64,000 bases of DNA. Source: an uncultured Acetatifactor sp. (GTDB lineage: Bacteria; Bacillota; Clostridia; Lachnospirales; Lachnospiraceae). The stretch spans positions 1 to 64,000 of the forward strand of contig CANQNT010000002.1 of assembly GCA_947625255.1 (NCBI GenBank). The letters run 5' to 3'. Every line of letters starts with the position of its first letter. The first letter of the stretch is position 1. Under the pieces are notes generated by a model. It had not been told where the DNA came from. It made no database searches and saw only the letters and a list, made by a program, of their open reading frames with translations. The translations under genes were made by a program, and so were the position numbers. This document shows, one piece after another, positions 1 through 8,883 of this stretch.

Positions 1-54
1 CGGTTCCGTGAGGGGCAGTAGGCAAGCCTTTCACAAAATAAAATTGAGAAAGGA

Positions 55-1596
55 GTGTCGAGACTGTCTACTCGACTCGATTACCCTGCGTGGAATGATA
101 TATTTGATGCCTTTTGCCATGTGTTGACCCAAATGAATGCAGAAATGGCAGACAGCGTCCTGCTGGATGAGATGGTCTATTTAATTGCCAGGGCCAACGA
201 AGCGGAGGGATTTATACAGGAAACCACTTCCCATCCCAAATGGTTCGAGTGCCTCTGCCGCAGGGCCGCAGCCTCCAATGAGAATGAGGCCAAGTGGCAG
301 TTTGCCGCCTATCTGCCGGAATGCTCATGTAGTCAGAAAGTCAGGGATATAATTCTGGATTTCGCAAAGGACCCCAATGAATATGTGAGCCGGCGGGCGC
401 TTTTGGCGATGCCCGCTCAGCGTCCTGACTGTGTGGAACAGTTCGCTCCGCTGTTCTGGGAGCGCAACTGTTACTCTCCTGAACTTCAGGAATACCAGCG
501 GATCGCCGTTCTGGTCTCACTGGACGCCATCCATTCCGACCTGCTTCCACAATACTTGGAACGGGCCAAGCAGGATGGTCGGAGCTATCTGCTGGAACAC
601 GCAAAACGAATCGAAGGAGGACTTGCCATGAATGAAAAACTGTCCCGTCCCCAATTCAATCAAATGGATACAACCGAGAAGCAGACGCTGATGGAAAGCC
701 TGGCTGCCCGTTATGATATGACCTTTCTCGGTCTACATACTTTTGACCGCTGGGGCCAGAGCTGCACCACCGGCATCTTCAAGAAAGATGGTCGTGAGTT
801 CGTCTTTGTCCCCGGCGATACCGTCACCCTGGGCTGGGAGCAGTTTGCCGAGGGACTGAATCAGGAGAGCCGGGAGGAATTGGAGTATCTGTTCCGGGAA
901 TGGGAAATGGAGCGGGACCCGGAGGAGATGATTCGGGAAAGCATGGCTCCTGTTCGGCAGGTGGCCATTGGACCCATGCTGGTGGGCCGGGAGCTGGAGG
1001 AAATTAACTGGGAGCCAGTCAAACTGGAGGACCCACGACTGCGCTCGGAATGGTTGGAAGATTTTCGCCAATTCGCTTTGACCGACAGGGACAGTCTTAC
1101 TCTGGCAGGTCGTGCCCGTTTCGAACGGGATAGTGACAGCTGGCAGGTCAGCCTCTATCACGAGGTGGACTATCTGGACTTTCAAAACCGGCTGCAAAAA
1201 CAGGGCTTCTCCCTGCCCACGGCGGACGAGTGGGCCTACTTGTGTGGCGGCGAGTGCCGGACCCTGTTCCCATGGGGAGATGGGTTAGACTACTCCATGC
1301 GTCTGCGCTGGTTTGAGGATATGGATGAGGATGAGAACCGGCCTTATGACATGGAGGAACCCAACTTCTTCGGCCTGTCTATCGCCTACGATCCCTATAT
1401 GCGGGAAGTGGTGCAGGCTGATAGGCTTACCACCTGCGGCGGCGATGGCGGATGCAATATCTGCGGTGGGCTGGGCCCATTTCTCGGTTTCCTGCCCTGT
1501 TCGCCCCACTGTAAGCCAGAAGTGCAGGAGGACAATGAACTAAACGGAGATTATGACTTTTATCGGCCTATCATTCGGCTGGAGAACTATGATTGA
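55..1596 (+). CDS. HEAT-like / formylglycine-enzyme-like fusion protein
   Basis: Function unknown; probably cytoplasmic, as no signal peptide is seen. Residues 1-190 are helical and resemble HEAT-type repeats. Residues about 195-513 carry traces of the SUMF1/formylglycine-generating-enzyme fold: 'LPTADEWAYLCGG' then 'FPWGD' (compare RLPTEAEWEYAARGG...PWG), 'NFFGL', and a glycine-rich 'CGGDGGC' segment with a C-terminal 'YRPIIRL'. The start is uncertain. GTG at 55 directly abuts the Shine-Dalgarno run AAAGGAG; CTG at 64 has better spacing; the frame is closed by TAG at 19-21. A second strong site (GAAGGAGG at 613-620, ATG at 628) lies in frame at the domain junction, so the C-terminal half may also be made alone. 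It lies 42 bp upstream of the DUF4259-like gene and shares its immunity-protein context. The coding call is firm, the domain names moderate. Confidence 0.75.
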   Translation: MSRLSTRLDYPAWNDIFDAFCHVLTQMNAEMADSVLLDEMVYLIARANEAEGFIQETTSHPKWFECLCRRAAASNENEAKWQFAAYLPECSCSQKVRDIILDFAKDPNEYVSRRALLAMPAQRPDCVEQFAPLFWERNCYSPELQEYQRIAVLVSLDAIHSDLLPQYLERAKQDGRSYLLEHAKRIEGGLAMNEKLSRPQFNQMDTTEKQTLMESLAARYDMTFLGLHTFDRWGQSCTTGIFKKDGREFVFVPGDTVTLGWEQFAEGLNQESREELEYLFREWEMERDPEEMIRESMAPVRQVAIGPMLVGRELEEINWEPVKLEDPRLRSEWLEDFRQFALTDRDSLTLAGRARFERDSDSWQVSLYHEVDYLDFQNRLQKQGFSLPTADEWAYLCGGECRTLFPWGDGLDYSMRLRWFEDMDEDENRPYDMEEPNFFGLSIAYDPYMREVVQADRLTTCGGDGGCNICGGLGPFLGFLPCSPHCKPEVQEDNELNGDYDFYRPIIRLENYD

Positions 1597-1638
1597 CAAT
1601 AGAAGCTTGATACAAAATAAAGAAAGAGAGGTGCCGAC

Positions 1639-2109
1639 ATGGGAGCATGGGGCATAAAAGCATTAGAGCGTGACGAAGGGCTGGATGTACTGGACATCCT
1701 CAAAAATGAATATGTACCGGAGCATCCGGTAATGGATCTGGGCGAGATGATCGAACTGATGAAAGAGGAAGTCATGCTGGGATCTGACTTCTCACAAATC
1801 GACTTCCTCTTTGACAATACTGCGATGGCTCTGGCGGAGCTGTATTTCCAATGGAAGGATAACAGCAAACTGGACTACGATCATGAAGAAGCTATATGGG
1901 ATAAAGTCACCGGTTTCACAGCATCCAAAGAAGCCCTTGCTTTCCTGCTGCGGCAGCTCACCGACATCAAAAATGAGGTGCCGGACGAGGACGGCATCCG
2001 TGAGATTGTGGATCTTTGGAAGAACGAGGACAGCGGTGAGATCGCTCCTGCGTGGTTGGAACACTTGAATCAGCTCATTGATCGACTGGATTCAGAACAG
2101 GAGGCGTGA
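1639..2109 (+). CDS. DUF4259-like immunity-type protein
   Basis: A 156-residue acidic, soluble protein opening with MGAWG and a following 'DEGLD' stretch, the hallmark of DUF4259 proteins (usually MGAWG...DxALD). Proteins of this type occur among immunity genes of polymorphic toxin systems, but a direct biochemical role is not established. The start is ATG 1639 behind GAAAGAGAGG. The stop codon (2107-2109) is 3 bp before the next gene's ATG, and the Shine-Dalgarno sequence of that gene (AGGAGGCG) lies inside this reading frame, so the two are probably translationally coupled. No paired toxin gene is in view. Family assignment is from the N-terminal motif and context only. Confidence 0.7.
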   Translation: MGAWGIKALERDEGLDVLDILKNEYVPEHPVMDLGEMIELMKEEVMLGSDFSQIDFLFDNTAMALAELYFQWKDNSKLDYDHEEAIWDKVTGFTASKEALAFLLRQLTDIKNEVPDEDGIREIVDLWKNEDSGEIAPAWLEHLNQLIDRLDSEQEA

Positions 2110-2112
2110 CAG

Positions 2113-5100
2113 ATGTATATCAAAAAATATTGGGGCAACTTTATTGGCGGTTCCGATGACAGTCTGAACCTTGTGGCATTTTTAGAGGATCAGAAAAAGG
2201 AGGAGATCCCCCTCAGCGAGATTTTCGCCAAGATCGGTCTGGACAAGCAGAACTGGGACTTTCGCCAAACCGTGGAGTACCTGGAGTTTACACATTCCGA
2301 TGGCGTGGAGATGGACTTCCACTTCGCCATTGATGTGGTCACTGATCTGGCCGCCATCCTGCTGGAGTGCAGCGTCAGCGGCAGTGTAAACCTTCAGGAT
2401 CTGGACGAGTACAACACCCCTGCCCGCCGCATCCGCATCACCGTCACGCCAGAGGAGCATGACGCCATGAACAAGGCACTGGCGGATTTTGCCCAGAATC
2501 CGCTGGAATATGACCTCAGTGAGATGATGGACAACGAGGAGATCCAGGAGATGGCTCGGGATGTGGAGGCGCTGCGGAAGGAGCTGTACGAGGCCGCTGG
2601 CCGCAACCGGGACTACCATGTGAAAGCGGAGGATGTAAAATCTCTGCTCCCTGACTGGAAGGGTGCCGATGGCTGCATTGCCACCAACCGTATCACGGTG
2701 GAGGGCTACAAGGTTGGCTACTGTTACCGGGAGAAGCCGGACGGCGACTGGGACAGCGGCTGGCGCTTCACCGCCAGTGATGAGAGTGAGGAGTACATGG
2801 ACGATCCCAACAATGCCGGGATTTACAAGCTGAACACAATCTGCAACGACGATCCCGACATCATCCCTCTGCTGAACACCCCCACCCCCTGTGCCTTTGA
2901 GCGGGATGAGAACGGCGTGTTTCAGCAGATCAAAGACTGGAAACCAGATGAGGACGAGGAGGACCCGGATATGGATATTTTGAAGCAGTGCCAGAAGTGG
3001 CATGAGGAGGACAAACACCAGAAAATCGTTGACGTACTGGAGGCAATCTCTGCCGAGGAGCGTACCCCGGAAATGGATATGGAGCTGGCGCGAGCCTACA
3101 ACAATCTGGCGGACCCCAGCGAGCCGGAGGGAAAGAAGCTGCTTCACCGGGCGCTGGAACTGATGCAGTCCCACGAGGAGGAACTGGGAGATACTTATTC
3201 CTGGAATTTCCGCATGGGGTATGCCTATTATTATCTGGATCAGGAGGGCCGCGCCCTGCGATATTTTGAAAAAGCCCTGGAACTGCATCCCGGTGATGAT
3301 CCAAAACTCAACACCCAACAAGACATTGAGGATTTGATCGACTGGTGCAAGAAAGGCATTTCTCTGCCGCAGTTCTCGGAGTGCTTCCGGGAAAGGACAG
3401 AGGACTGGTGGGAAACCTTTGCCGAGATGGAATCAGAATTGCGCCAGATGATGGATGAGGACAAAGATCACACCCGCGGCGCAGAACTCGTGTCCCAAAT
3501 GCAGGAAACCCTGAATCTGGTTTTTGATGAAATCTCCTTCGAGATGGGTTTCAACGGCGAGAAGTACGAGCTGATCCTCACCCCGGAGGGCGACAAGGTC
3601 AAGCTGTTTGAGCTGGTCTACTTCCAGAAGCACGCCCCCAAGGAGGTGCTGGAGCAGTGGAACATCCTTGTGGGCCGTCAGCCCCTCCAAAACATCGGAC
3701 TGCGCACCGACGATGGCTGGGACATCTCTGGGGAGGATGTGCAGATCTGGCTGGAGGAGCAGGGTGAAAACAGCTTCGCCATCTCCGCCTACTGTGAAAA
3801 GCTGCTGCCTATGCTCCGGGAGGAGGAAGGCCGGGCCTGGTGGATGCTCACTACCCTCACCGACCAAGTGCTGGGCGAGATCCCCCACATGAGATACATA
3901 GACAGCTTTGATGTGCTGGAAAAGCCCAAGGCAGAGCCGTCCTTCCTCCTGTCCCAGCTGCCCGACAAACTGCGGGAGCAGGGCCTGGAGCTCTCCACCG
4001 ACCCGGAAGCCTATCTGGAGAGCTACCTTGGTTACAAAATGGAACCCAAACAGGACCCGGACGCCGATTGGCGGTTGGATACCATGGTGGGCTCCACTTG
4101 CTGTGTGCCGCTCATCAACGGCTATCTGAATGCCGACAATGATTTTATGGACGATCTTCACGCCGATGGCGCAGTAGCGGGCTTCTTCTGCTATCCTCTG
4201 GACACCTTGCGGGAGGAGGAAGGAACGGAGAAAATCTTCGATTTCCGGGACAAGTTGGAGGAATTGTTCACCACCGGCAACGGCCCGGAAGTGCTCACTC
4301 TCACCGGCGGGGCCACCGGCCTCTACTGCGGCTATGTGGACTTCATCGCCTGGGACATCCGGACGGCGCTGAACATGGCGAAAGAGTTCTTTGAAGGCAC
4401 GGACATCCCATGGGCCATCTTCCACACCTTCCGCCGTGAAGCAGGTTCTGTACCCCTAAAGCAACAAGATGATGGGACAGAAACTGAGAATCAGGATGAC
4501 GAGTTGGATGAAACGCTTACGGGCATGGACTATATTCCTTATACCCAACAGAACGCCGAAGCATTCTTCGCTCAGCTGGAGCAGTGGAACGACGAGGACG
4601 AGTACACCCGCTGCATCCAGGCACTGAATGCCATCCCGGAGGACTGGCGGAACTACCGCATTGCCTACGCCATGGCACGAGCACTGGAGAACTACGCCAT
4701 CATTGGGGACCATGACGAAGGCACTTTGAAATCCAAGGGAGACAAAGCCCTCCTGAGGGCCATTGAGGTGCTGGAGTCCGTCCGGGAGGAAGGCCAGGAC
4801 AAGGCGGAGTGGAATATGCGGATGGCCTACGGCTATCAGTATCTCTACGGCCAGGAGGAAAAAGCCATTCCCTACGCCCAGCGTTGGGCAGAACTGGACC
4901 CAGAAGACGAAAATGCCCCGGCGGTGATTCAGGAGTGTAAGGCGGAGATTCGGAAACGCCAGCGCAGCCGGAAGAAGAAGGCAAAATTCGTGCCCGGTGA
5001 TACCCCATTTGAGGGTTTCGACCTCACCAACTTCTGGGATGATAATTGGTATGCACTGAAAGAATATGTCAGTGATCCGCCTTCCGATGAGCTGATTGCC

Positions 5101-6450
5101 AGCGTGGAGGAGGAACTGGGCTACAAGCTGCCTGCCGCTTACATCTGGCTGATGAAGCAGCACAACGGCGGCATTCCGGTGGACACCTGCTATCCCTGCG
5201 ATGAGCCTACCTGTTGGTCAGATGATCATGTGGCCATCACCGGCATTTTCGGAATCGGACGGGAAAAGAGCTGCTCCCTCTGTGGAGAGTTGGGCAGCCA
5301 GTTTATGATCGATGAGTGGGAGTATCCTGCCATCGGCGTGGCCATCTGCGACTGTCCAAGCGCCGGACACGATATGATTTTCCTGGACTACCGGGCTTGC
5401 GGTCCCCAGGGAGAGCCTGCGGTAGTCCATGTGGATCAGGAAAACGACTATAAAATTACCCATCTGGCAGATAGCTTTGAGGAATTTATCCGCGGACTGG
5501 AGCATGAATCCCTCTATGATCCGGATGAAGATGCAGAGGGTCTTGAGGATGACGCCGACGAGGAGGAAACCGACCATAAGGGTTCCTTTGCCGGATCTGT
5601 GCTCCTCTCCAAAGCAGAGTGGGACAAGGAGCAGTTGATTCGAGATCTGCGGGAAGAATGGGGCATCGTAGATGAGGAGCCTGATGAGGGCGACGAAGAT
5701 GTTGAGAACAGCGATGACGCTGTGGTAATGCAGGTCGGCAATATGATGCTGATTGTGACACTATTCCACGGTCACATCCCGGACAATGAAGCAGAGATCA
5801 ACGCCGAAAACAACTATATGTGGCCAGAGGCCGTAGAAGTGGCCAAAGCGCACAAGGCCCATATCGTGGTGGCTGTGTTGGGCGAGGAGGAAAAACTGCT
5901 GGAACGGGGTAAGCTGTTCACCAAGGCGATGGCAGTGTGCTGCAAGCAGAAATACACCACCGGTGTCTACACCAGCGGCGTGGTATTTGAGCCTCGTTTC
6001 TATGAGGGCCTTGCCAATATGCTCAAAAAGGACGAACTGCCCATCTTCAACTGGGTTTGGTTCGGCCTGTACCGGAGCGAGGGGGGCCTAAACGGCTACA
6101 CCTACGGCATGGATGTGTTTGGCAAGGAGGAAATGGAGGTGCTGAACACCGACGCTGAGCCGGAGGAACTACGGGACTTTTTGGCAAGCCTTGCCTCCTA
6201 TGTGCTGGCGTGTGATGTGACGCTGCAAGACGGCGAGACCATCGGTTTTTCTGCGGACGATAAGCACACCATCACCCGCAGCCCCGGTGTCTCTCTGCCA
6301 GAGGAACAGATGACCCTGAAGATCGGTTACGAGCCTATAAAGGGAGATCCGAAGGATGACGATGACAGCATAGGAATGGATGATGTTTCCTATCATATTG
6401 AGAGCATTGAGGAGAAGGAGCTTCCCATTGACCCCATCAACATATCATAA
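2113..6450 (+). CDS. Giant multi-domain polyimmunity-type protein
   Basis: A 1445-residue acidic cytoplasmic protein that strings together domains found singly in immunity proteins. Readable in order: an unassigned N-terminal domain (1-110); a DUF2185-like domain (about 187-276; 'KVGYCYREKPDGDWDSGWRF', 'EYMDDPNNAGIY', 'DIIPLL'); a TPR-like helical block (290-405); an unassigned domain (about 425-780); a second TPR-like block (about 810-955); a SMI1/KNR4 (SUKH) domain (about 985-1130; 'EEELGYKLPAAYIWLMKQHN', 'PAIGVAICD'); an acidic linker; and a DUF4261-like C-terminus (about 1156-1445). SUKH and DUF2185 are established immunity families of polymorphic toxin systems, and fused 'polyimmunity' proteins are known. 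That it neutralises several toxins is inference. The start is ATG 2113 with AGGAGGCG upstream. It is the third gene of the cluster. Confidence 0.8.
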   Translation: MYIKKYWGNFIGGSDDSLNLVAFLEDQKKEEIPLSEIFAKIGLDKQNWDFRQTVEYLEFTHSDGVEMDFHFAIDVVTDLAAILLECSVSGSVNLQDLDEYNTPARRIRITVTPEEHDAMNKALADFAQNPLEYDLSEMMDNEEIQEMARDVEALRKELYEAAGRNRDYHVKAEDVKSLLPDWKGADGCIATNRITVEGYKVGYCYREKPDGDWDSGWRFTASDESEEYMDDPNNAGIYKLNTICNDDPDIIPLLNTPTPCAFERDENGVFQQIKDWKPDEDEEDPDMDILKQCQKWHEEDKHQKIVDVLEAISAEERTPEMDMELARAYNNLADPSEPEGKKLLHRALELMQSHEEELGDTYSWNFRMGYAYYYLDQEGRALRYFEKALELHPGDDPKLNTQQDIEDLIDWCKKGISLPQFSECFRERTEDWWETFAEMESELRQMMDEDKDHTRGAELVSQMQETLNLVFDEISFEMGFNGEKYELILTPEGDKVKLFELVYFQKHAPKEVLEQWNILVGRQPLQNIGLRTDDGWDISGEDVQIWLEEQGENSFAISAYCEKLLPMLREEEGRAWWMLTTLTDQVLGEIPHMRYIDSFDVLEKPKAEPSFLLSQLPDKLREQGLELSTDPEAYLESYLGYKMEPKQDPDADWRLDTMVGSTCCVPLINGYLNADNDFMDDLHADGAVAGFFCYPLDTLREEEGTEKIFDFRDKLEELFTTGNGPEVLTLTGGATGLYCGYVDFIAWDIRTALNMAKEFFEGTDIPWAIFHTFRREAGSVPLKQQDDGTETENQDDELDETLTGMDYIPYTQQNAEAFFAQLEQWNDEDEYTRCIQALNAIPEDWRNYRIAYAMARALENYAIIGDHDEGTLKSKGDKALLRAIEVLESVREEGQDKAEWNMRMAYGYQYLYGQEEKAIPYAQRWAELDPEDENAPAVIQECKAEIRKRQRSRKKKAKFVPGDTPFEGFDLTNFWDDNWYALKEYVSDPPSDELIASVEEELGYKLPAAYIWLMKQHNGGIPVDTCYPCDEPTCWSDDHVAITGIFGIGREKSCSLCGELGSQFMIDEWEYPAIGVAICDCPSAGHDMIFLDYRACGPQGEPAVVHVDQENDYKITHLADSFEEFIRGLEHESLYDPDEDAEGLEDDADEEETDHKGSFAGSVLLSKAEWDKEQLIRDLREEWGIVDEEPDEGDEDVENSDDAVVMQVGNMMLIVTLFHGHIPDNEAEINAENNYMWPEAVEVAKAHKAHIVVAVLGEEEKLLERGKLFTKAMAVCCKQKYTTGVYTSGVVFEPRFYEGLANMLKKDELPIFNWVWFGLYRSEGGLNGYTYGMDVFGKEEMEVLNTDAEPEELRDFLASLASYVLACDVTLQDGETIGFSADDKHTITRSPGVSLPEEQMTLKIGYEPIKGDPKDDDDSIGMDDVSYHIESIEEKELPIDPINIS

Positions 6451-6546
6451 CAGTCTGTTTTTTTATAGACATCAGCATAGCGGAATAGCGTGGGCGGCTG
6501 TCTATATCAGTCTTGTTTGTAGTGCTTCTTTACCGTACATGAGCAT

Positions 6547-7338
6547 TTGGGTTTGGATTCTAACCAGATCAGCGATATCAGCGCGTTGGCGAACCTGACA
6601 TCCCTGACCTACTTGAATTTGGAATTTAACCAGATCAGCGATATCAGAGCGTTGGAGAACCTGACCTCCTTGACCACCTTGTATTTGGAAATCAACCAGA
6701 TCAGCGATATCAGCGCGTTGGCGAACCTGACCTCCCTGGACACTTTGGGTTTGGATTCTAACCAGATCAGCGATATCAGCGCGTTGGCGAACCTGACCTC
6801 CCTGGACACTTTGGGTTTGAATTCTAACCAGATCAGCGATATCAGCGCGTTGGCGAACCTGACCTCCCTGACTAACTTGTATTTGGCGGAAATCCAGATC
6901 AGCGATATCAGCGCGTTGGCGAACCTGACCTCCCTGACTAACTTGATTTTGGCGGAAAACCAGATCAGCGATATCAGCGCGTTGGCGAACCTGACCTCCC
7001 TGACCTACTTGAATTTGGCGGAAAACCAGATCAGCGATATCAGCGCGTTGGCGAACCTGACTTCCTTGACCACCTTGTATTTGAAAATCAACCAGATCAG
7101 CGATATCAGCGCGTTGGCGAACCTGACCTCCCTGACTAAATTGTATTTTGAGGAAAACCAGATCGGCGATATCAGCGCGTTGGCGAACCTGACCTCCCTG
7201 ACCTACTTGAATTTGGAATTTAACCAGATCAGCGATATCAGCGCGTTGGCGAACCTGACTTCCTTGACCACCTTGTATTTGTGGAATAACCAGATCAGCG
7301 ACATCAATGCCGTACATAATTTGATAAATTTGGGCACT
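6547..7338 (+). repeat. Twelve tandem 66-bp LRR-encoding repeats
   Basis: Each 66-bp unit contains an almost invariant core (AACCAGATCAGCGATATCAG followed by CGCGTTGGCGAACCTGACCT) and a short variable part coding for the solvent-facing LxL positions. DNA identity between units is much higher than protein function requires, which points to recent expansion or gene conversion. The last unit (7273-7338) is already diverged. Confidence 0.9.
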
Positions 7339-7620
7339 CTTTTTGTGGCGAGAGGTAACACCATTACGGACTACAGTCCCGCTTATGATCTGCCAAATCT
7401 GGTAAACACAGACATTCCGCATTGACTTGTCACTTCCGGTTCTACACCGATGGGAATTGATAGCAGCGGTACTGCAAAGACCACGATTAACATGAATACT
7501 TTTGGTAACACAAAGATTGCGTTGGATATTGATGGTTTGCGTGTGAACCTGACAGGGATTATATCCAGTCAGACCATGTTGATCCCGTATACCAGTGCGA
7601 CGCAAACGATTTCAGTGTGA
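6547..7620 (+). pseudogene. Decayed internalin-like leucine-rich-repeat protein gene
   Basis: The open stretch 6547-7425 encodes twelve 22-residue leucine-rich repeats of the internalin type (LxxLxLxxNQISDISALANLTS) plus a degenerate capping repeat. The gene looks broken at both ends. Upstream, the frame has no ATG, no ribosome binding site and no signal peptide; it begins inside a repeat and is closed by TAG at 6520-6522. Downstream, TGA at 7423-7425 interrupts a frame that stays open for another 64 codons to TGA at 7618-7620. That tail is Thr/Ser-rich and beta-like (for example 'TPMGIDSSGTAKTTINMNTF'), as expected of the C-terminal domain of a surface LRR protein. If translated at all, it would start from TTG 6547. 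The intact ancestor was probably a secreted or wall-attached adhesin-like protein (inference). Confidence 0.7.
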
Positions 7621-7662
7621 TATTGGGAGATTAAAGGAAATTCTGTATTTTGGTTGGTTAAA

Positions 7663-7712
7663 ACAAGAGAAGGAACCAGGTGTAAACACCGACGTTGCTT
7701 CTCCTGTTTGTA
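7663..7712 (+). terminator. Imperfect hairpin after the LRR remnant
   Basis: ACAAGAGAAG...GGTGT pairs with ACACC...CTTCTCCTGT, with internal mismatches and an AA loop, followed by TTTG. It could be the old terminator of the LRR gene; the U-tract is weak. Confidence 0.4.
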
Positions 7713-7787
7713 AATGGCAAATAAGTCGTCACCTAGTCAACACCGCATAAATCTGTAATAATAGGTTGTGAAAAGTATACGGATCTA

Positions 7788-7816
7788 TTGATTTTAATCG
7801 TAGATTTAGGTATAAT
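7788..7816 (+). promoter_or_regulatory. Sigma-A type promoter of nuclease remnant A
   Basis: TTGATT (7788-7793), 17-bp spacer, TATAAT (7811-7816). It lies about 118 bp upstream of the first ATG of the broken Rpn-type gene. Confidence 0.6.
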
Positions 7817-7822
7817 GAAACT

Positions 7823-7878
7823 GCGCGAAAGGAATCCGGCAGCAAACCTCCGATGATTCTGCCGTTCCCTTTCTCGCG
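7823..7878 (+). other. Long leader hairpin upstream of nuclease remnant A
   Basis: GCGCGAAAGGAATCCGGCAG (7823-7842) pairs over almost its whole length with CTGCCGTTCCCTTTCTCGCG (7859-7878). It starts at about the predicted transcription start, so the transcript would begin with a stable stem-loop. No U-tract follows; a regulatory or protective role is inference. Confidence 0.5.
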
Positions 7879-7933
7879 GGTACATACCATAAACGGCACC
7901 TTGAAAATTGCACGGAATAGAAGATGATGGACA

Positions 7934-8408
7934 TTGGGAAAGATTGACACCATTACAAAAGATTACATGAGGAATAGCTCGGTTTTTGCTGGTGCCTTCA
8001 ACTATTTTATTTACGGCGGAGAGCAGGTGAGGCAGACGGCGCTCCGGCACCGGGAGGCAAGGGACTGGAAAGGGCATGAGACCGGGGATTCCTTTCCGGG
8101 TTCTATCGGGGGATCGGTTGACGCCGGTGACAATGCTGGTCATCCTGTTTAGTCCGAAGAACTGGGATGGACCGAAGATCCTAATTGAGGATGATGCGGA
8201 GGTGGTTGATATGTGCAAAGCGGAACGTGAAATGAAAGAAAAAGCAAGATTGGCGGGAAAGCAGGAAGGCAGACAGGAAGGCCGTCTGGAAGCATTAAGT
8301 GAGGCCATCCAGAATGTCATGGAGGCTTTTCATTTGAACAAAGAGGAAGCCATGAAAGGTTTGAAGATAAGCAAGGAAGATCAGGCAATCCTGACGAAGA
8401 TGATTTAA
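7934..8408 (+). pseudogene. Rpn/PD-(D/E)XK nuclease gene, remnant A
   Basis: Two pieces of a 'recombination-promoting nuclease / putative transposase' protein survive. The N-terminus is 'MGKIDTITKDYMRNSSVFAG' followed by 'AFNYFIYGGEQV' (7934-8030). After a frame change comes a C-terminal piece (about 8107-8408): 'LTPVTMLVILFSPKNWDGP', then 'VVDMCKAEREMKEKARLAG' and the family's Glu/Gly-rich tail 'KQEGRQEGRLEALSEAI'. Full-length relatives are about 300 residues or more; here much of the nuclease domain is missing, so it cannot be active. The promoter, leader hairpin and terminator are still present. Assignment rests on the characteristic N- and C-terminal motifs. Confidence 0.7.
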
Positions 8409-8498
8409 GGCTCGAAAAACAAGCCCTATCGAAAGGTAGGGCTATTTTCATGTAAACGTTGGGGAGACTATGATTTACCAGGAAGGGGATGTTTACCC
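8409..8498 (+). repeat. 90-bp duplicated 3' flank, copy 1
   Basis: This segment matches 10265-10354 with only three mismatches in 90 bp. It begins just after the stop codon of nuclease remnant A and includes the GAAA-loop terminator and a short open start 'MIYQEGDVYP'. The two copies flank nuclease remnant B, so they may mark a past recombination or gene-family duplication. Confidence 0.85.
8422..8448 (+). terminator. GAAA-tetraloop terminator, copy 1
   Basis: AGCCCTATC-GAAA-GGTAGGGCT forms a 9-bp stem (one T-G pair) closed by a GAAA tetraloop and followed by ATTTT. It lies 14 bp after the stop of nuclease remnant A. Confidence 0.75.
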
Positions 8499-8883
8499 CG
8501 CAGAAATGCCAGCGCCTTTACGGCCCCGTCATAGTTCCCTTCGTTCACATACCTATCAGTTGCCGGATCAGTTCTTTCTGGACCGCGATGAGCTTCCCCT
8601 GAGCCCGAATGGTCAGATGCATCTCTTCTTTTTCCAGTTTCGAAATGTATCTTTCATGTTTTTTTATTTTCAGCAATCTGCACAATGAAAAATCAATCGT
8701 AAGTCATCTGGCTGCCGTGTGAAAAGCAACCTTTTCACGGGCTTTCCTTTTCGTCAGGGAAAATTACTTCTTGATTTATATATTCTTTTGCTTTATAATA
8801 ATTCCATACCACATTGACAGTCCCTTTGCTTCACGTCTTTCTTCTCTGCTCATACCCGTCCGGTATTGGGAGGAATGCAGGAG
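8499..8883. other. Non-coding stretch upstream of nuclease remnant B
   Basis: No intact gene. On the minus strand, 8690-8500 reads as short frame-broken pieces ('KLEKEEMHLTIRAQGKLIA', 'EGNYDGAVKALAFLRG') that may be a fragment of a lost gene. A promoter sits at 8771-8799. Confidence 0.4.
8771..8799 (+). promoter_or_regulatory. Sigma-A type promoter of nuclease remnant B
   Basis: TTGATT (8771-8776), 17-bp spacer, TATAAT (8794-8799), about 85 bp before the chosen ATG at 8884. The hexamers and spacer length equal those in front of remnant A. Confidence 0.6.

Larger units (their letters stand above)
7621..7933. other. Non-coding stretch between LRR and nuclease remnants
   Basis: No gene is seen in these 313 bp. 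It holds the terminator-like hairpin after the LRR remnant, a consensus-like promoter and a large leader hairpin, all annotated separately. Confidence 0.6.

Noticed and set aside
2182..3321. Long minus-strand open frame (379 codons) opposite the polyimmunity gene
   Set aside because: It is the antisense of a well-supported gene with clear domains, has unusual composition (Val/Ile/Gln/His-rich) and no ribosome binding site.
6547..7338. 66-bp repeats as a possible CRISPR or satellite array
   Set aside because: There are no spacers of constant size and the units keep a reading frame coding LRRs.
7423..7425. TGA in the LRR frame as a recoded selenocysteine or readthrough codon
   Set aside because: The gene also lacks a start and has an upstream stop, so simple decay explains it; no SECIS-like hairpin follows directly.
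6502..7605. Minus-strand frame of 367 codons across the LRR repeats
   Set aside because: It is the mirror of the repeat array; the repeated peptide is a by-product of the 66-bp unit, whereas the plus strand gives a textbook LRR consensus.
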